From Caenorhabditis remanei (Eukaryota > Nematoda > Chromadorea > Rhabditida > Rhabditidae), in contig NC_071331.1 of assembly GCF_010183535.1 (NCBI RefSeq), positions 25,048,001 to 25,112,000 of the forward strand: a stretch of DNA of 64,000 nt, in the 5' to 3' direction. This document shows positions 11,401-21,117 of this stretch, in pieces; within the stretch, counting starts at the first letter, position 1; every line of letters starts with the position of its first letter. Both the position numbers and the translations under genes were made by a program. Below the pieces are notes generated by a model that saw nothing but the letters and a program-made list of their open reading frames with translations, searched no databases and was not told the DNA's origin.

Positions 11401-14400
11401 TTGCTCTCTCCATGATTGCCAATAAGATGTACACAACTGGAAAAGGCCCTGCATTGTTTGACGAGCAGATGTGCTCCGCTGCTCTCTGGTTTTTGAAAGA
11501 GGCCAGCGAAGAATACTTGTCTTGCAAAACACATGTGGGTTTAGAGGAGCTGTTAATATCTACTGTATTGTTGATTCAGGAAGTATTGTTTCATTTGCCT
11601 GATGTTGTTCATGCATTTGGGAACATTGGCCCTCTTGGCACATTTGCATTTGAATCGTCCTATCAATTTGCACTTATGGGTTACAGTACCAGAATGACAC
11701 GACACTTCTCGGAGACAGCTTGCGCTAGGTGAACAATTCTCATCTCTAAATTCTATCAATTAGAGGATGTTCAGAGTTCTTATTCACAACGCGATCAGAC
11801 GAGAAATCTCTCGACGCTTTGCAGAAAATCCGTCCCCGAGCCTCAAAAAATTTCTTACTTTCACGAAAGGGTTGACGCCTCAACAAGTTTACTACAACAA
11901 CGTCATCAGCTGCCAATTGGAAAATATAGATGAACCGTATGGTGACGGAAATACTCTATACGGATCACTATCTTTGCCTTGTGGGAAACTGAAATCGGAA
12001 TATTACGAATCGAGCACTAAGGATGACGTCTTTTTCGCTGTGAAAGAAGGAGGGCATTTGGAATGTTTCAGATTTGTTGCGGCTATGGTGGATGCTGGAG
12101 AGATTAAAATATTAGCAGAGCCATTCAATGAGATTAATGTCGCCAATCAGTTTCCCTCTCTCTCCAAGGCTCTTCAAGAGCTCGATAACACTGATCTTTA
12201 TTATGGGCAAGAAGTGATCCGAATGCTAAAGGAATTTGAAGGAGTAAAATTTTGTCAACTCTCGGAAAGAAGAGTCTTCGTTCCCTTGAAATCCGTCATT
12301 TCTCTTGGAAGTTATATAGATTGTGGAGATGGACTCTGTGTGTTTGCCGTAAACGGAACAATGATTCACAATTAATACGAATTATCTGTTATTTTTCTCG
12401 TTTTTCCATTCTAAATTCCGTTTATTTCGTTTGAATTTTATTCCTTCCCTCCAAAAATGCCGTGGCCGTCATATGAAATGTCGGTCGTGTACTCCTCTCG
12501 GACGATTTCCTCTCGTTTTCTATGTGGGTGGTCCGGCATTGGATGGTTTCCGTTTCCTTGCACTTATTTCCTATAAACTTCTATTTGTTTTACTCAACAA
12601 TATCCTCGATTTAACCGAGATCCTAAAAAGTCGTTTCCTTTCAGAATTCGTACCAATGGTGTATACGAGACGTAAAACTTCAGTTAAATCACACGAAAAT
12701 GCTGCTGCGACATCTACAAAAGTATTAAAAAGTGGCAGAGGAAAGGCCAATAAAGCGGTTAAAAGTGGCGTTAAAACCGTCAGAGATACTGAAAGAGAAA
12801 AAGAAAAAGAAACGTTGACGTTGAAAACAGGACCTCCTGAAGTCGTTGATGAGATGGGACCAGTTCCAGCTGCGGATTTTGTCGAAGACGATATGGAAGA
12901 AATTGCCGCTCCATATTCGTCATCGAATCGTCTTGTCGATTCACCAGTTTATGAAGACTTAGAAAACGTGCGGCACGAGGAGCTGTTATCAGCTAATGTG
13001 AAGGTTTGTAACATTCCCTCCCACTAATTACCTTAAAAACTTTTCAGGAAGAGCATACATCAACACCGAAAAATGCAAAATTAATTCCACCTCCGAGATT
13101 TATAAAAAAAGAGCATTTGTTGACAAGTTCGTTTCGTACTGTGAATGAACAGTCTACAAGTCACTCTTCGTCTTTCGCAAACGGATTGAGAGAGTACAAC
13201 GTCGCCGGAACTCCTTCTCAATTTTGTCCAACACCATCATACTCGCAAAGAGTTACCCCTTTCAACTCAGAATTGGGAGTTCGAGAGCGACAGAGCCATT
13301 TCTCCACTCAAAACAAAACATGGAATCCTGTCGGATTCTCAGCAAACAATTTGTATGATATGACAACCGGGATTCCTTTGCCACGATTAGAATGCGAAGT
13401 TTGTTATTCCCTTTTTGTACAATCAATTATCCACATTTCAGGAGAACCTGAAGAAGTTGACCAAAAACTATCTCGACGCGGACTACTACCCGTTTCTTCA
13501 AATCGCTCAGCGATTTCATAATGTCAACAAGGACATGGAAATGTTAGCGATGGGTCAGGCGTTTAACGTCGCAATGGTATAATTGCCAGTGAGAGACTTA
13601 TTGATGAAACAATTTTCAGCTGAACAAGATGACTGCTCGACTCCGCCAAGCGGAACGGGCAAATGAAACATTGGAAAGAGAGGTTAACGACTAATTCTCG
13701 CGTACATTTAGTTTAATATTATCGTATTACAGTCTGATATTATCAGAGGTGTTGGATTCGATTTGAAAAAAGCCACGGAAGTCGAGGAAGTTGTTGAGCT
13801 CCCGTGCAAAAAAAACTTCAAATTATCATCAATTGTTACTGTGGCGGAGGCTTCGAAATACACCTCATCCCGTTTTTATGGTGATTCGAAGCATTTAATT
13901 CGATTCGTTTACAAAGAAGTAATTCTGGACAACGGATTACACCTGAATAACATTTATCCGTTTCAGGTAGCAAAACGTGATGATTTCTTTGCCGGATACT
14001 CCGCCCAAGACAGTTCAAATGCTGGATACTTTCCATTCGGAGACAAATTCTACGGCCCAATCGTCGGTGCGTTACAAGAAAAATTTTAAGTATTTCTTAA
14101 CACTGCTTTACAGATTTTGTAATCGCCGGTTTTCGACAACCGAGGGATATCAACACGCTTACAACTCTTCATTGTGCCGCTAGGGAATCGATGGTCAATC
14201 TACTGTAAGCCACATTTCCTTTCGGTTCCCATAAAACTTTCGCATTTGCAGAGATAGATTCCGTAAGGAGTATAAAGATAAAATGGAAACAACTCCTAAA
14301 GAAGTCGCCGAAGCTCTAAAAGATCGTCTTCTCCGCTTGTCTCTTGAGGAGGACCGTTCGTATAGGTATGTCTCATCGAAATCTTGATTATTTCATTTCG

Positions 14401-15683
14401 TTTTATTTCAGCGAACCTCTGGACTTCTCCGATTCATCACCGCCACACGACAACTACACCTGCCTCAAATAAGCAGTTACAACCAATACTACTCATTCCA
14501 TTGTTAAACGTTTTCTCGTTTTTATTTGCGTTTTCCTTTGTTTTTCTTTCTGATCTTTTGATAAAAATAAATATAATTAACAGTAACCTATTTTTCCCGT
14601 TTTCATCGAACAAAGCAGGGAGCGCGGTATGGGGAAAGAGGAGGGGGATGGCGGTAGGAAGAGAAGCAACTTTTTCGGCGCGCGGACTCCAAACGGACCG
14701 TATATGACGCACACATATCGTCCTTAGCTACTTCTTTTTGAGTCCGTCGCGGACGCGTATATGGTCCGTATTTCGTCGCTGGCCAACTACCTGTGAACGT
14801 TTTTGGCCAACTAGCGAAACTACCGGGGTTCGACCCCTCCTCCCTCTAAATCTGTTTTTGCATTTTTTGCAAATGCGATAGCAACCATCACACTTCTGTT
14901 TGTCCACCCGTTTGTCCGGATATCCACCTGTCTCATGTCTGGGTGGTAGTGTACAGACTTAATTTTGACCTCGTTTTTCTCGAATACTAGGACTCGAGGG
15001 TAAAAACTAAATATATATTCGGAATCAACGTTTCCTCAGCTTTCCAATGATCTAGGTCACTCCGATTCAAAAAAAAAAGCTACCTGAAGCGACGACAGTC
15101 TCCAACGTAGGAAATCTCTTGCGTACTCTCATGCTAATATCTCGAAAAATGATCACTTGAGTGAGTACCATGTACCGAAGAGTCGTCCGTCTCAAAATAC
15201 GACTCTTCTCGTCGCTTCCGCGAATGTACGTGGCAATTAGAAGGGCGGTGCTGAAAATTTTTGACAAAATTATATATAATAGAAAATTAGGAGACTCACT
15301 TATCAACCCATCCAATATTCAAAAAGATATCATTCCATCGTCCAACAATAATAGTGACGAAGAATCCGAGCATGAAGGTTAACGGGATGTAGTCTAGCTT
15401 TTGGTCGAATAACGCGGAGAAGTTGTCCCAGAATCTGAAAATTTTTAAAAAGTTTTAATTAGCCCACCCAATTAATTAATTAACTAATCAAAACTCACAC
15501 TCTCTGCTCCTCCGACAAGAAATAATTGGTCCTATAGATGCTTGTGACAGTTGCGAATAGAATCGAGAAGATGAATAGCTCTCGCATCACGGATTTCCAC
15601 ACGGAGCCACGCCATCGTAGTTGCAGTTTTAGAAAGGCGACGAGGGAGGTGGATGAGACGTCCAAATTGTAGGATACTGTCAT
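5426..15683 (-). CDS. Bestrophin-family chloride channel
   Basis: Eight exons on the minus strand (15499-15683, 15300-15434, 15084-15250, 8763-8995, 8247-8489, 7370-7521, 7032-7320, 5426-5749) join in phase to 575 residues. The start follows TTTTCAG directly, as expected for a trans-spliced leader. Bestrophins are pentameric calcium-gated anion channels of plasma or intracellular membranes. The neck triad is present as I78, F82 and F86 in [12 protein letters not shown]. The calcium clasp is present as [11 protein letters not shown] (301-311). The cytoplasmic block [12 protein letters not shown] is also conserved. The C-terminal tail is acidic, then rich in K, E and R, and not conserved. Worms have many bestrophin paralogues, so I give no number. 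Intron 3 is about 6.1 kb because an oppositely oriented transposon occupies it. Intron 7 (5750-7031) is full of palindromic repeats. Confidence 0.93.
5848..6272. repeat. Palindromic MITE-like element, TACAGTACCGGTCAAAAGG ends
   Basis: The element begins TACAGTACCGGTCAAAAGG and ends TTTTTGACCGGTAA, so its ends are inverted. Internally, mirrored blocks include TGTCCAACTTTGAGAGTGTG, GTAGTTGACAACTTTTTTGT and CACTCCCTAG. It lies in the last bestrophin intron. Relatives are at about 24745-25085, 25595-26115, 30125-30515 and 62656-63098, the last being the most complete copy. Confidence 0.8.
6355..6665. repeat. Inverted repeat of about 310 bp
   Basis: The left end, GAAAAGACAGTCCCGGCTCA followed by GATCCGTCAACTCGGCCATC, pairs with the right end, GATGGCCGAGTTGACGAATC followed by a tract ending CGACTGTCTTTTC. 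The middle has paired AACTTTTCGATTTTAAAGC-type blocks. It is nested among other repeats in bestrophin intron 7. The related word GTTGTCGGATCCTAGGCCAC occurs near 15885. Confidence 0.7.
6740..6880. repeat. Single arm of the AATATTGAGTTT/GATCTACATTTT repeat
   Basis: The arm contains a reading CGAGATCTACATTTTAGTAC and then CATTTTTCAGCTCATAAAAT. A facing half with AATATTATGAGCTGAAAAAT lies at 6275-6340, on the other side of the 6355-6665 inverted repeat. This suggests that element inserted between the arms. Confidence 0.6.
8510..8720. repeat. Palindromic repeat, GAATCTGAAATAAAATTTTG family
   Basis: Arms beginning TTTCGAGTCCGCAGATTCCG and ending CGAAATCTACGGACTCGAAA enclose mirrored CGAGTTGTGAC and AACTCGGTTC words. 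It fills most of bestrophin intron 4. A second copy lies at about 16255-16460 upstream of the gene. Confidence 0.75.
9270..9500. repeat. Left terminal and subterminal repeats of the transposon
   Basis: After the inverted tip come repeated CGGAC and GTCCGC words: GTGCGGACCGCATGCGG, then AGTCCGCAGCGGAAATTTGG running into its mirror GGTCCGCTGCGGACTGTATA, then GCGGACCGTATATGGA and CACGTGGACTGGTCGTGGAC. These are spaced 20-60 bp apart. Subterminal repeats of this sort are where accessory proteins bind in plant CACTA elements; the same role here is inference. Confidence 0.65.
9568..12375 (+). CDS. tnp2-like DDE transposase of the nested transposon
   Basis: Exons 9568-9612, 9629-9860, 9912-10185, 10230-10472, 10517-10742, 10787-10883, 10926-11093, 11133-11281, 11328-11728 and 11766-12375 give 814 residues. 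The first intron would be only 16 bases, from GTAAAT to TTTAG, so the N-terminus is uncertain. Candidate catalytic residues are D256 in SIDGVAVPG, followed by [12 protein letters not shown] as in tnp2 transposases; D413 in [16 protein letters not shown], matching the D-x-(M/L)-H...N-V motif; and E587 in [10 protein letters not shown]. Zinc-type cysteines occur as CNIC and CFFC. The residues after E587 continue as a 200-residue C-terminal region. No internal stop was found, so the element may be recent. It would cut and paste DNA in the nucleus by acting on the element's ends. Confidence 0.8.
12656..14472 (+). CDS. Second transposon protein (possible DNA-binding accessory factor)
   Basis: Eight exons (12656-13003, 13048-13398, 13442-13576, 13620-13682, 13733-14066, 14114-14204, 14252-14365, 14412-14472) join in phase to 498 residues. 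The start follows TTTCAG at 12641-12644 closely. The N-terminal 60 residues are basic ([26 protein letters not shown]). A Q/S/N-rich middle follows, then a predicted coiled coil ([20 protein letters not shown]). The C-terminal 170 residues form a compact region beginning [20 protein letters not shown]. This order, coiled coil then small helical domain with a hydrophobic [11 protein letters not shown] helix, faintly recalls BEN-domain proteins, but I cannot confirm it. Position inside the terminal repeats and shared strand with the transposase suggest a role in element mobility. It could instead be a captured host gene. Confidence 0.7.
14690..14795. repeat. Right terminal and subterminal repeats of the transposon
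   Basis: Contains CGCGGACTCCAAACGGACCG running into TATATGACG, then GAGTCCGTCGCGGACGCG with TATATGGTCCGTATTT, and ends GGCCAACTACCTGTG. The words GGACCGTATATG and its complement match those in the left end. A second, near-identical GGCCAACTAG lies 20 bp outside the proposed end, so the exact right boundary should be treated with care. Confidence 0.65.
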
Positions 15684-17110
15684 CTGAAAAGGAAATTGGG
15701 ATAGTTGAGTGTTGTGGGAAAGGACGAGAAAATAAATACAGTTATAGAAATAAAGATTGAGGCAAAAAGACAACTTTTTGAGAATTCGGAATTTTGGTCA
15801 TTGTAGTACATAATTTGGTCAGTGTAGTTTTTCACTGTAAAGATCATCACAATGACCAAAAAGGTTGGTCATTGTGATGACCGAGTTGTCGGATCCTAGG
15901 CCACCACTTATTATGAGTACTGTAATCTTTAGAACCGTAAAGAAATGAGAACCTAGAAACAATGACTCTCAGCGCTCCTGAACCATTCCCTATGTCAGGA
16001 TATTAAAAATAGCTTGCATTTTATTTTTCTAACTTTGAAATAAATCTCATTTAAAAAAAAATTTGATTAAAAATTCCAGACATTTTTCTCCACCCTTGAA
16101 GAAAAATAAAGTTTGAAGCAATCTCAACGAAATTGAATTCTTGAAAACAGACGGAAACAGCGATAAAGAGCCCGGATTCAAAATGGGATACTCTTTTTTT
16201 TTGCAAAATTCTAGCTTAAAGTGCAAAAAAAAGAGAAATTTCCTCAGGAATTTGACCCCTGCTAGTTTTGAGTCCGTAAATTCCGAATCTGAAATAAAAT
16301 TCTGCAAAATCCTTTTGTGAGCCGAGTAACGACTCGTCAAACCTTTCCTACGGGTCTGCCGCAAGGAAAAGTTTAACGGCTCATAACTCGTCTCCCAGAT
16401 GGATTCTGCAGAATTTTATTTCAGATTCGGAATCTACGGACTCGAAAGTTTTGGGGGCCAAGTTCTCGAGCACTCCGAGGACTTCCCTCGTGAGGCAGAG
16501 GCATCTCAACGAAATTGAATTTTCGAAAACAGACGGAAACAGCGATAAAAAGTAGATGACAAGAGGAAATTGAGAGATTTTCCAACCCGGATTCAAAAAT
16601 GGGTACTCAGGCAAAATTCTTGCTCAAAGTGCTTAGAGTCTTTAGAAAAAGGAAAATTTTTTCAAAAAGTTCAAATTTTGGGTCAAAACGGAAAGGGATA
16701 CGGGCTGCGGAGAAGACTGAAATTTTCACTTTTTCAGAGATCACTTTTATGATCAACTTATAGAGAATCAGAATCGGAAACGCGTTACTCAAAAAACTCG
16801 GAAGAAAGAAAAACGAAGAAAGAAAAAAACGTTTAAATCCCAGCAGAAAAAACGAAAAAGAAAAAAGCTTAGCGGTGTGGTGCAATTTGAGAAGGAGATG
16901 ATGGGGTGGGGGAAAGATAAACGGATAGAAATAAAAAGTTTTGCTTCACAAGATTTTCGAAAAGTATAAATTGTCTAGTAGAACCTTCTAGAATCCCAAA
17001 AATACTACACTCAACCCATAATTTAGTACCTGAAGCTATACAAGTCTCTGCTCTCCGTAAAATTTTCAAAATCCAAAGATCTAGGGGAAAAGCATTGTGT
17101 GTGTATGAAG
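15684..17110. other. Upstream region of bestrophin; repeats only
   Basis: Holds a small hairpin at 15815-15875 (GTCATTGTGATGACC type) and the palindromic repeat at 16255-16460 described for 8510-8720. The segment CAACGAAATTGAATT plus AACAGACGGAAACAGCG is duplicated at 16122-16163 and 16507-16552. From 16550 to 17110 I see AT-rich DNA with no exon or motif that I can support. Confidence 0.55.
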
Positions 17111-17220
17111 GCCGCACACGAACATAGCGGAATAGAAAGAGAAAGAGAGAAGAGGAGAGAAATAGAGAGTGGAGAGAGGAGAGAGACGCAGAGAACGAGA
17201 GAGAATGAATACAGATGGGA
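17110..17220. repeat. GA-rich simple sequence
   Basis: About 100 bp of nearly pure purine made of GAGA and AGAGGAG runs. It lies upstream of the hairpin at 17285-17370. A worm GAGA-type promoter role is possible but nothing nearby supports it. Confidence 0.7.
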
Positions 17221-17284
17221 ATAGACGGAGTTGACTCGTTAGGAAACGAAAATTTATTTATATAAAGGAAGAGGAGTGCTCACT

Positions 17285-17372
17285 CGGAATAAACAATTCT
17301 CACAACCGCGCTCTACCGAAAACGAAGAAAATTGTATCAAGGGCATTTCAGTGGAGCGCTGTTGTAAGACAT
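17285..17372. repeat. Short hairpin, GCGCTCTACCGAAA family
   Basis: ACAACCGCGCTCTACCGAAA pairs with TTTCAGTGGAGCGCTGTTGT around a short loop. It is a diverged copy of the family described at 5310-5405. Confidence 0.75.
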
Positions 17373-17859
17373 GTGCTCTACTGTAACATAACTAAAGTTC
17401 GATAGAGCTTAGTTAGGGAAAAACTAGAAAAAATAGAGGAAGACATGTCTTACTTTTTGAGCGCCAAACACAAACAATAAAAAATATCAAATTTGAGAAT
17501 TCCCATAATTGATCTACCCAGTGAGAAAGTGGGCCTAAAGACATTTTTTTTGTTTTTTTAAAACAAATATCTTTAAAAAGATCTAGAATTGGTACAGCAT
17601 TGAACATTTTCGTAACATTTCGAAATAGCCCTACCAGATGGCCCTATGGAGGGCAGAACCCTTAGTTGGGGTTAGTACAAGGTCGTAAACGAATGAGTGT
17701 GTGTGTATTTAACAAGCTGTTGGAGAAATCTGTTGGAGACATGGCGTCATGTGGTTATTGTACATAATATGATTATTTGATTAGTAATGTTCAAATTTTT
17801 GTGGGAACAAGGTTGTGGTTGAGATTAAGGCAGATTTAAAAAAAAACCACAATTTTAAA

Positions 17860-18620
17860 TTACATATCTTATTAGTATTATTAGAAAGCCCGTGTTTTTC
17901 TCTATCGATATGTGTTGATTTCAAAAAATTGTCTTGAAAAATAACGTTTTTATGACCGTTCTAACATTTTTGAGAATTGGTCCAAAGGGAATTTCCTTTT
18001 AAAATGGTTTTTATCATAACTTTATCAGTTTTGATCGAGTCGATGAGATTTTTATACCATTAGAAAGCCCGCATTTCTATCGAAATGATTTAGTTTGAAA
18101 AAATTCAGGCTAAAAATAATATTTTTCGTCATTTTTGAAAATTGGTCCAATGGGAGTTTTCTGTCAGAACTGTTCTCCTCATAACTTTATCAGTTTTGGT
18201 TGGATCAGTGAGATTTTTATACCGTTAAAACGTCCGCATTTTTTTCTATCAAAATAACCTAATTTGAAAAAATTTCGTCATTTTTGAAAATTGGTCCAAA
18301 GGGAATTTCCTTTCAAAATGGTTTTTATCATAACTTTATCAGTTTTGATCAAATCGATGAGATTTTTATACCATTAGAAAGCCCGCATTTTTCTCTATCG
18401 AAATGATTTAGTTTGAAAAAATTCTGTCTAGAAATAATATTTTTCGTCATTTTTGAGATTTGGTCCAATGGGAGTTTTCTGTCAGAACGGTTCTGCTCAT
18501 AACTTTATCAGTTTTGGTCGAATCAGCGAGATTTTGATATTATTAGAAAGCCCGTGTTTTTCTCTGTCGATATAGTCTAATTTCAAAAAATTCACTACAA
18601 AATTTTAACTGGTATGACCA
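17860..18620. repeat. Tandem repeat with units of about 150-170 bp
   Basis: Five diverged units share three words in order: AACTTTATCAGTTTTG, GAGATTTTTATACCATTAG with AAAGCCCGCATTTTTCTCTA, and CATTTTTGAAAATTGGTCCA. The AACTTTATCAG word recurs at about 18018, 18184, 18331 and 18499, giving spacings of 166, 147 and 168 bp. Units 1 and 3, and 2 and 4, look more alike, which hints at a two-unit higher-order period. Confidence 0.8.
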
Positions 18621-19400
18621 ATTTTGACATTTCCATTATTTCCAACGAAAGGTTCTCTCAAAATGGCCGATATTTTGCAGGTTTGATTTTTTGAAAACTA
18701 ATTTTCCTTTTTCTCTCAAAAACCTTTAAAACCTACAAGAAATCAGTTTCACCTATTTTTTACCAAAAAACCAAAACATTTTCGAAAAAATATTTGAATT
18801 ATTTAGGCCGGGCCTACAAAACTGATCAATTTTTGCGGTTCTGAATAAAAAAAAGACATTTACCTTTCATTTCTCACTAGCGTTTTTTATGACCCTTATA
18901 AATCTTATGTCCTTCAACACTTTTTTCTTTCTCAACAAATCAAAAAACAGTTGCATCATCAGAACACAAGAAAAAGAATTAACCAGAGAGCTTCTTCTTT
19001 TCTCTCTAAAGGTGACAACAAGAGGGGGTTGAAAAGTAAATATTGAGAAGGCGGAAGGGTATAAATGAATAGAAAAATCAAAGAGGCAAAGCAAACATCT
19101 TTTTCGTTTTTTGATTCCGAACAAAGGACAACAACACGATGGCTGCATTTTCGCTCCATTGAGAAAAAGATGACGTGGCAATCTGCTGGATGAAATGAAT
19201 GAAACAATGTATGTCTCTGTTATCTTATCAGTGATAGACGAAAATAGATATTTAATTATGGGAAAGTGTGTATTAAAGTCGCTTGAGTATGAGTCGAATG
19301 GTTTGGAAATTTGATTTTCAGCCTAAGAATCTGAAACAGTACGAACTGAAAACAGTAGAAATTTTTCACTGATTTCAAATCTGTAAAAATTTATTGTGAG
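18620..19400. other. Intergenic, no feature recognised
   Basis: AT-rich DNA with minus-strand open frames of low-complexity character. I see no splice-bounded exon, repeat pair or RNA gene. Confidence 0.5.
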
Positions 19401-19664
19401 ATCTCACTAGGGAACGCCTCCGTGCAGTTATGGTATGTGACTTATACCATTAGAAAGCTGAGAAAACTCTGATTCCAAATATATATTCAGTTTGTGTCCT
19501 CGAGTTCTGGTATTCGAGAAAAAACGAGGTCAAAATTTGGACCATAACTCCACGGTCAGCTGGAGGCCTTCCTTCCCTAGTCAGTACTAAAAATTGAAAC
19601 TGTGAAGTCACGTAAATCATCCAAAAAATGGATTCAGCGGGATTGCGATTTTTGAAGTTTTCCG

Positions 19665-19838
19665 GTATTATAAATTGACTTATAATATTATAAATTGACG
19701 GTCTGCTACCGGAGGGTTAAAATGGTCTCGAAGCGGAAAACAGCTCTTTTAAGACCTGCAAATACGGCAACTACGAGACCATAAAAATTTGATGCGCCTG
19801 TAACACCTTTTGGCAGCAGACCGTGAATTTATAATAGT
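19665..19838. repeat. MITE-like element with TTATAAATTGACGGTCTGCT ends
   Basis: The left end has the word TATAAATTGACGGTCTGCTA. The right end reads AGCAGACCGTGAATTTATAA. The interior has no coding capacity. A second TATAAATTGA copy just outside the left end suggests slippage or a nested end. Confidence 0.75.
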
Positions 19839-19854
19839 AAGTGCAGTTTTCAGT

Positions 19855-20180
19855 GGAAAATGACCAAGTGTATTTCGGTGTCACCTGAATGTCGGACAAA
19901 TTTTATTTTGTATAGGTTGGAGAGAGCAAAAATAGCACATTATTTTTGTGGTTGACTATTTTTTTTTGTAGGGACACTACCTGGAAAGTTACAGGTCGTC
20001 AAAGTGAAAAGCACTGAAATCAACTATTTTCACTTTGACAACCTGTAACTTTCCAGGTAGTGTCCCTACAAAAAAATAGTCAACTACAAAAATGATGCGC
20101 TATTTTTGCTCTGTTTAACCCATGCAAATTAAAATTTGTCGGACGACTAGGTGACACCGAAATACACTTGGTCATTTCCT
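19855..20180. repeat. Palindromic element, GACCAAGTGTATTTCGGTGT ends
   Basis: Arms of about 150 bp begin ATGACCAAGTGTATTTCGG and end CCGAAATACACTTGGTCATT. Inside are mirrored blocks such as GTAGGGACACTACCTGGAAA. The same family with the same ends is found at 59955-60285 in a NAPRT intron. Confidence 0.85.
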
Positions 20181-21117
20181 CCTGAAAACAGCAGCATTTT
20201 AAGAAATGTAATTTTGGAATTTTCGGGTCTTACCACGAAACTCTGTCAGATTTGGTTCAAATTCACAAATTTTTATCTTTTTATAACCAGCGATGTTTGG
20301 CGGTTTAGAGAAGTATAATCATGTGGAAATTCGAAAAATCGCATAACATTTTTTCAGAATTTTTTTTCCAAAATTTCAGATCCCAATAACGTCTCGATTC
20401 AATTCAGGATCTACCCCCTCCCTCCCTCTAATTCCCATCCTTTCCGCCGTCCATTCGTTTTCCGTCTCCCATGGTTCCCATCAAAATTTATGGCGGTTTT
20501 CATCATAAGTCTGCAGAAAAAAAGTGTGTTCCGTTTGACCCGAGAGTGAAAGTTAATCCATTATAAGACGCAGCAGTAAATCTTTTTCACTTTTCAAAAA
20601 AATTCGCTTTATTCTTCTTTCATGTACATAACACAATAAAAGCAAATTTCAGACATTACCGTAAAACCTGTAAAATGTAGAGGCGTGTCACAGCGGTATA
20701 TCTCGATTCCCAAAGGAAATATCAAAAAGTTGCTAACTGACAAAACATAGCTTAATACTCATAGAATATTTTTTTAGTTGAAACAATTTTTATATCTTTG
20801 AAGACAGCCGAGATAGAATGCACCAAACTCTTGATACAGCTTTTACGGTATATAACATTTCATTCATTTCTCTGTTCCCGCTATCAATCACAGATATCTT
20901 TTGATTTTTTGCAATCATATCATGTCATACTTGACCTAAATGATGCCCTTGATAGAAAAGATATCAGTCGTTTTCATGTGTTCCAAAAAAAGTTCTAAAC
21001 CGCCCATCTATTTCCTGCGGGGTGTAATGGGATGTGAACTAGGCCACGCCTACTTATTAGCCGGAACTGACTAGTGAGATCTTCTTTTTCCTCTTCCGGA
21101 TCATTTATTGAAAAAGA
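20180..21117. other. Upstream region of the O-acyltransferase
   Basis: No repeats with clear ends and no exon. The segment before the start codon includes TTTTCCTCTTCCGGATC at 21086. Promoter elements presumably lie here, but I recognise none. Confidence 0.45.

Larger units (their letters stand above)
9270..14795 (+). mobile_element. Two-gene DNA transposon, probably CMC (CACTA/Mirage/Chapaev)-like
   Basis: A 5.5-kb unit sits inside bestrophin intron 3, opposite to the host gene. Its ends are inverted: the left starts CACACGTAGTTGGC and the right, read inward on the other strand, starts CACAGGTAGTTGGC (13 of 14 match). Both ends are flanked by AA, which fits a 2-bp target duplication. Beyond the tips, both ends carry short repeats of CGGAC, GTCCGC and GGACCGTATATGG type. 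The unit encodes a tnp2-like transposase (9568-12375) and a second spliced protein (12656-14472), both on the plus strand and nearly or fully open. CACTA-type elements elsewhere also pair a transposase with a subterminal-binding protein. Assignment to the CMC group rests on the terminal sequence and transposase motifs and is an inference. Confidence 0.8.

Noticed and set aside
14810..14850. GGGGTTCGACCCC, which looks like a tRNA T-arm
   Set aside because: The stem pairs only as 4 bp with a 5-base loop, and no acceptor, D or anticodon arm can be folded around it.
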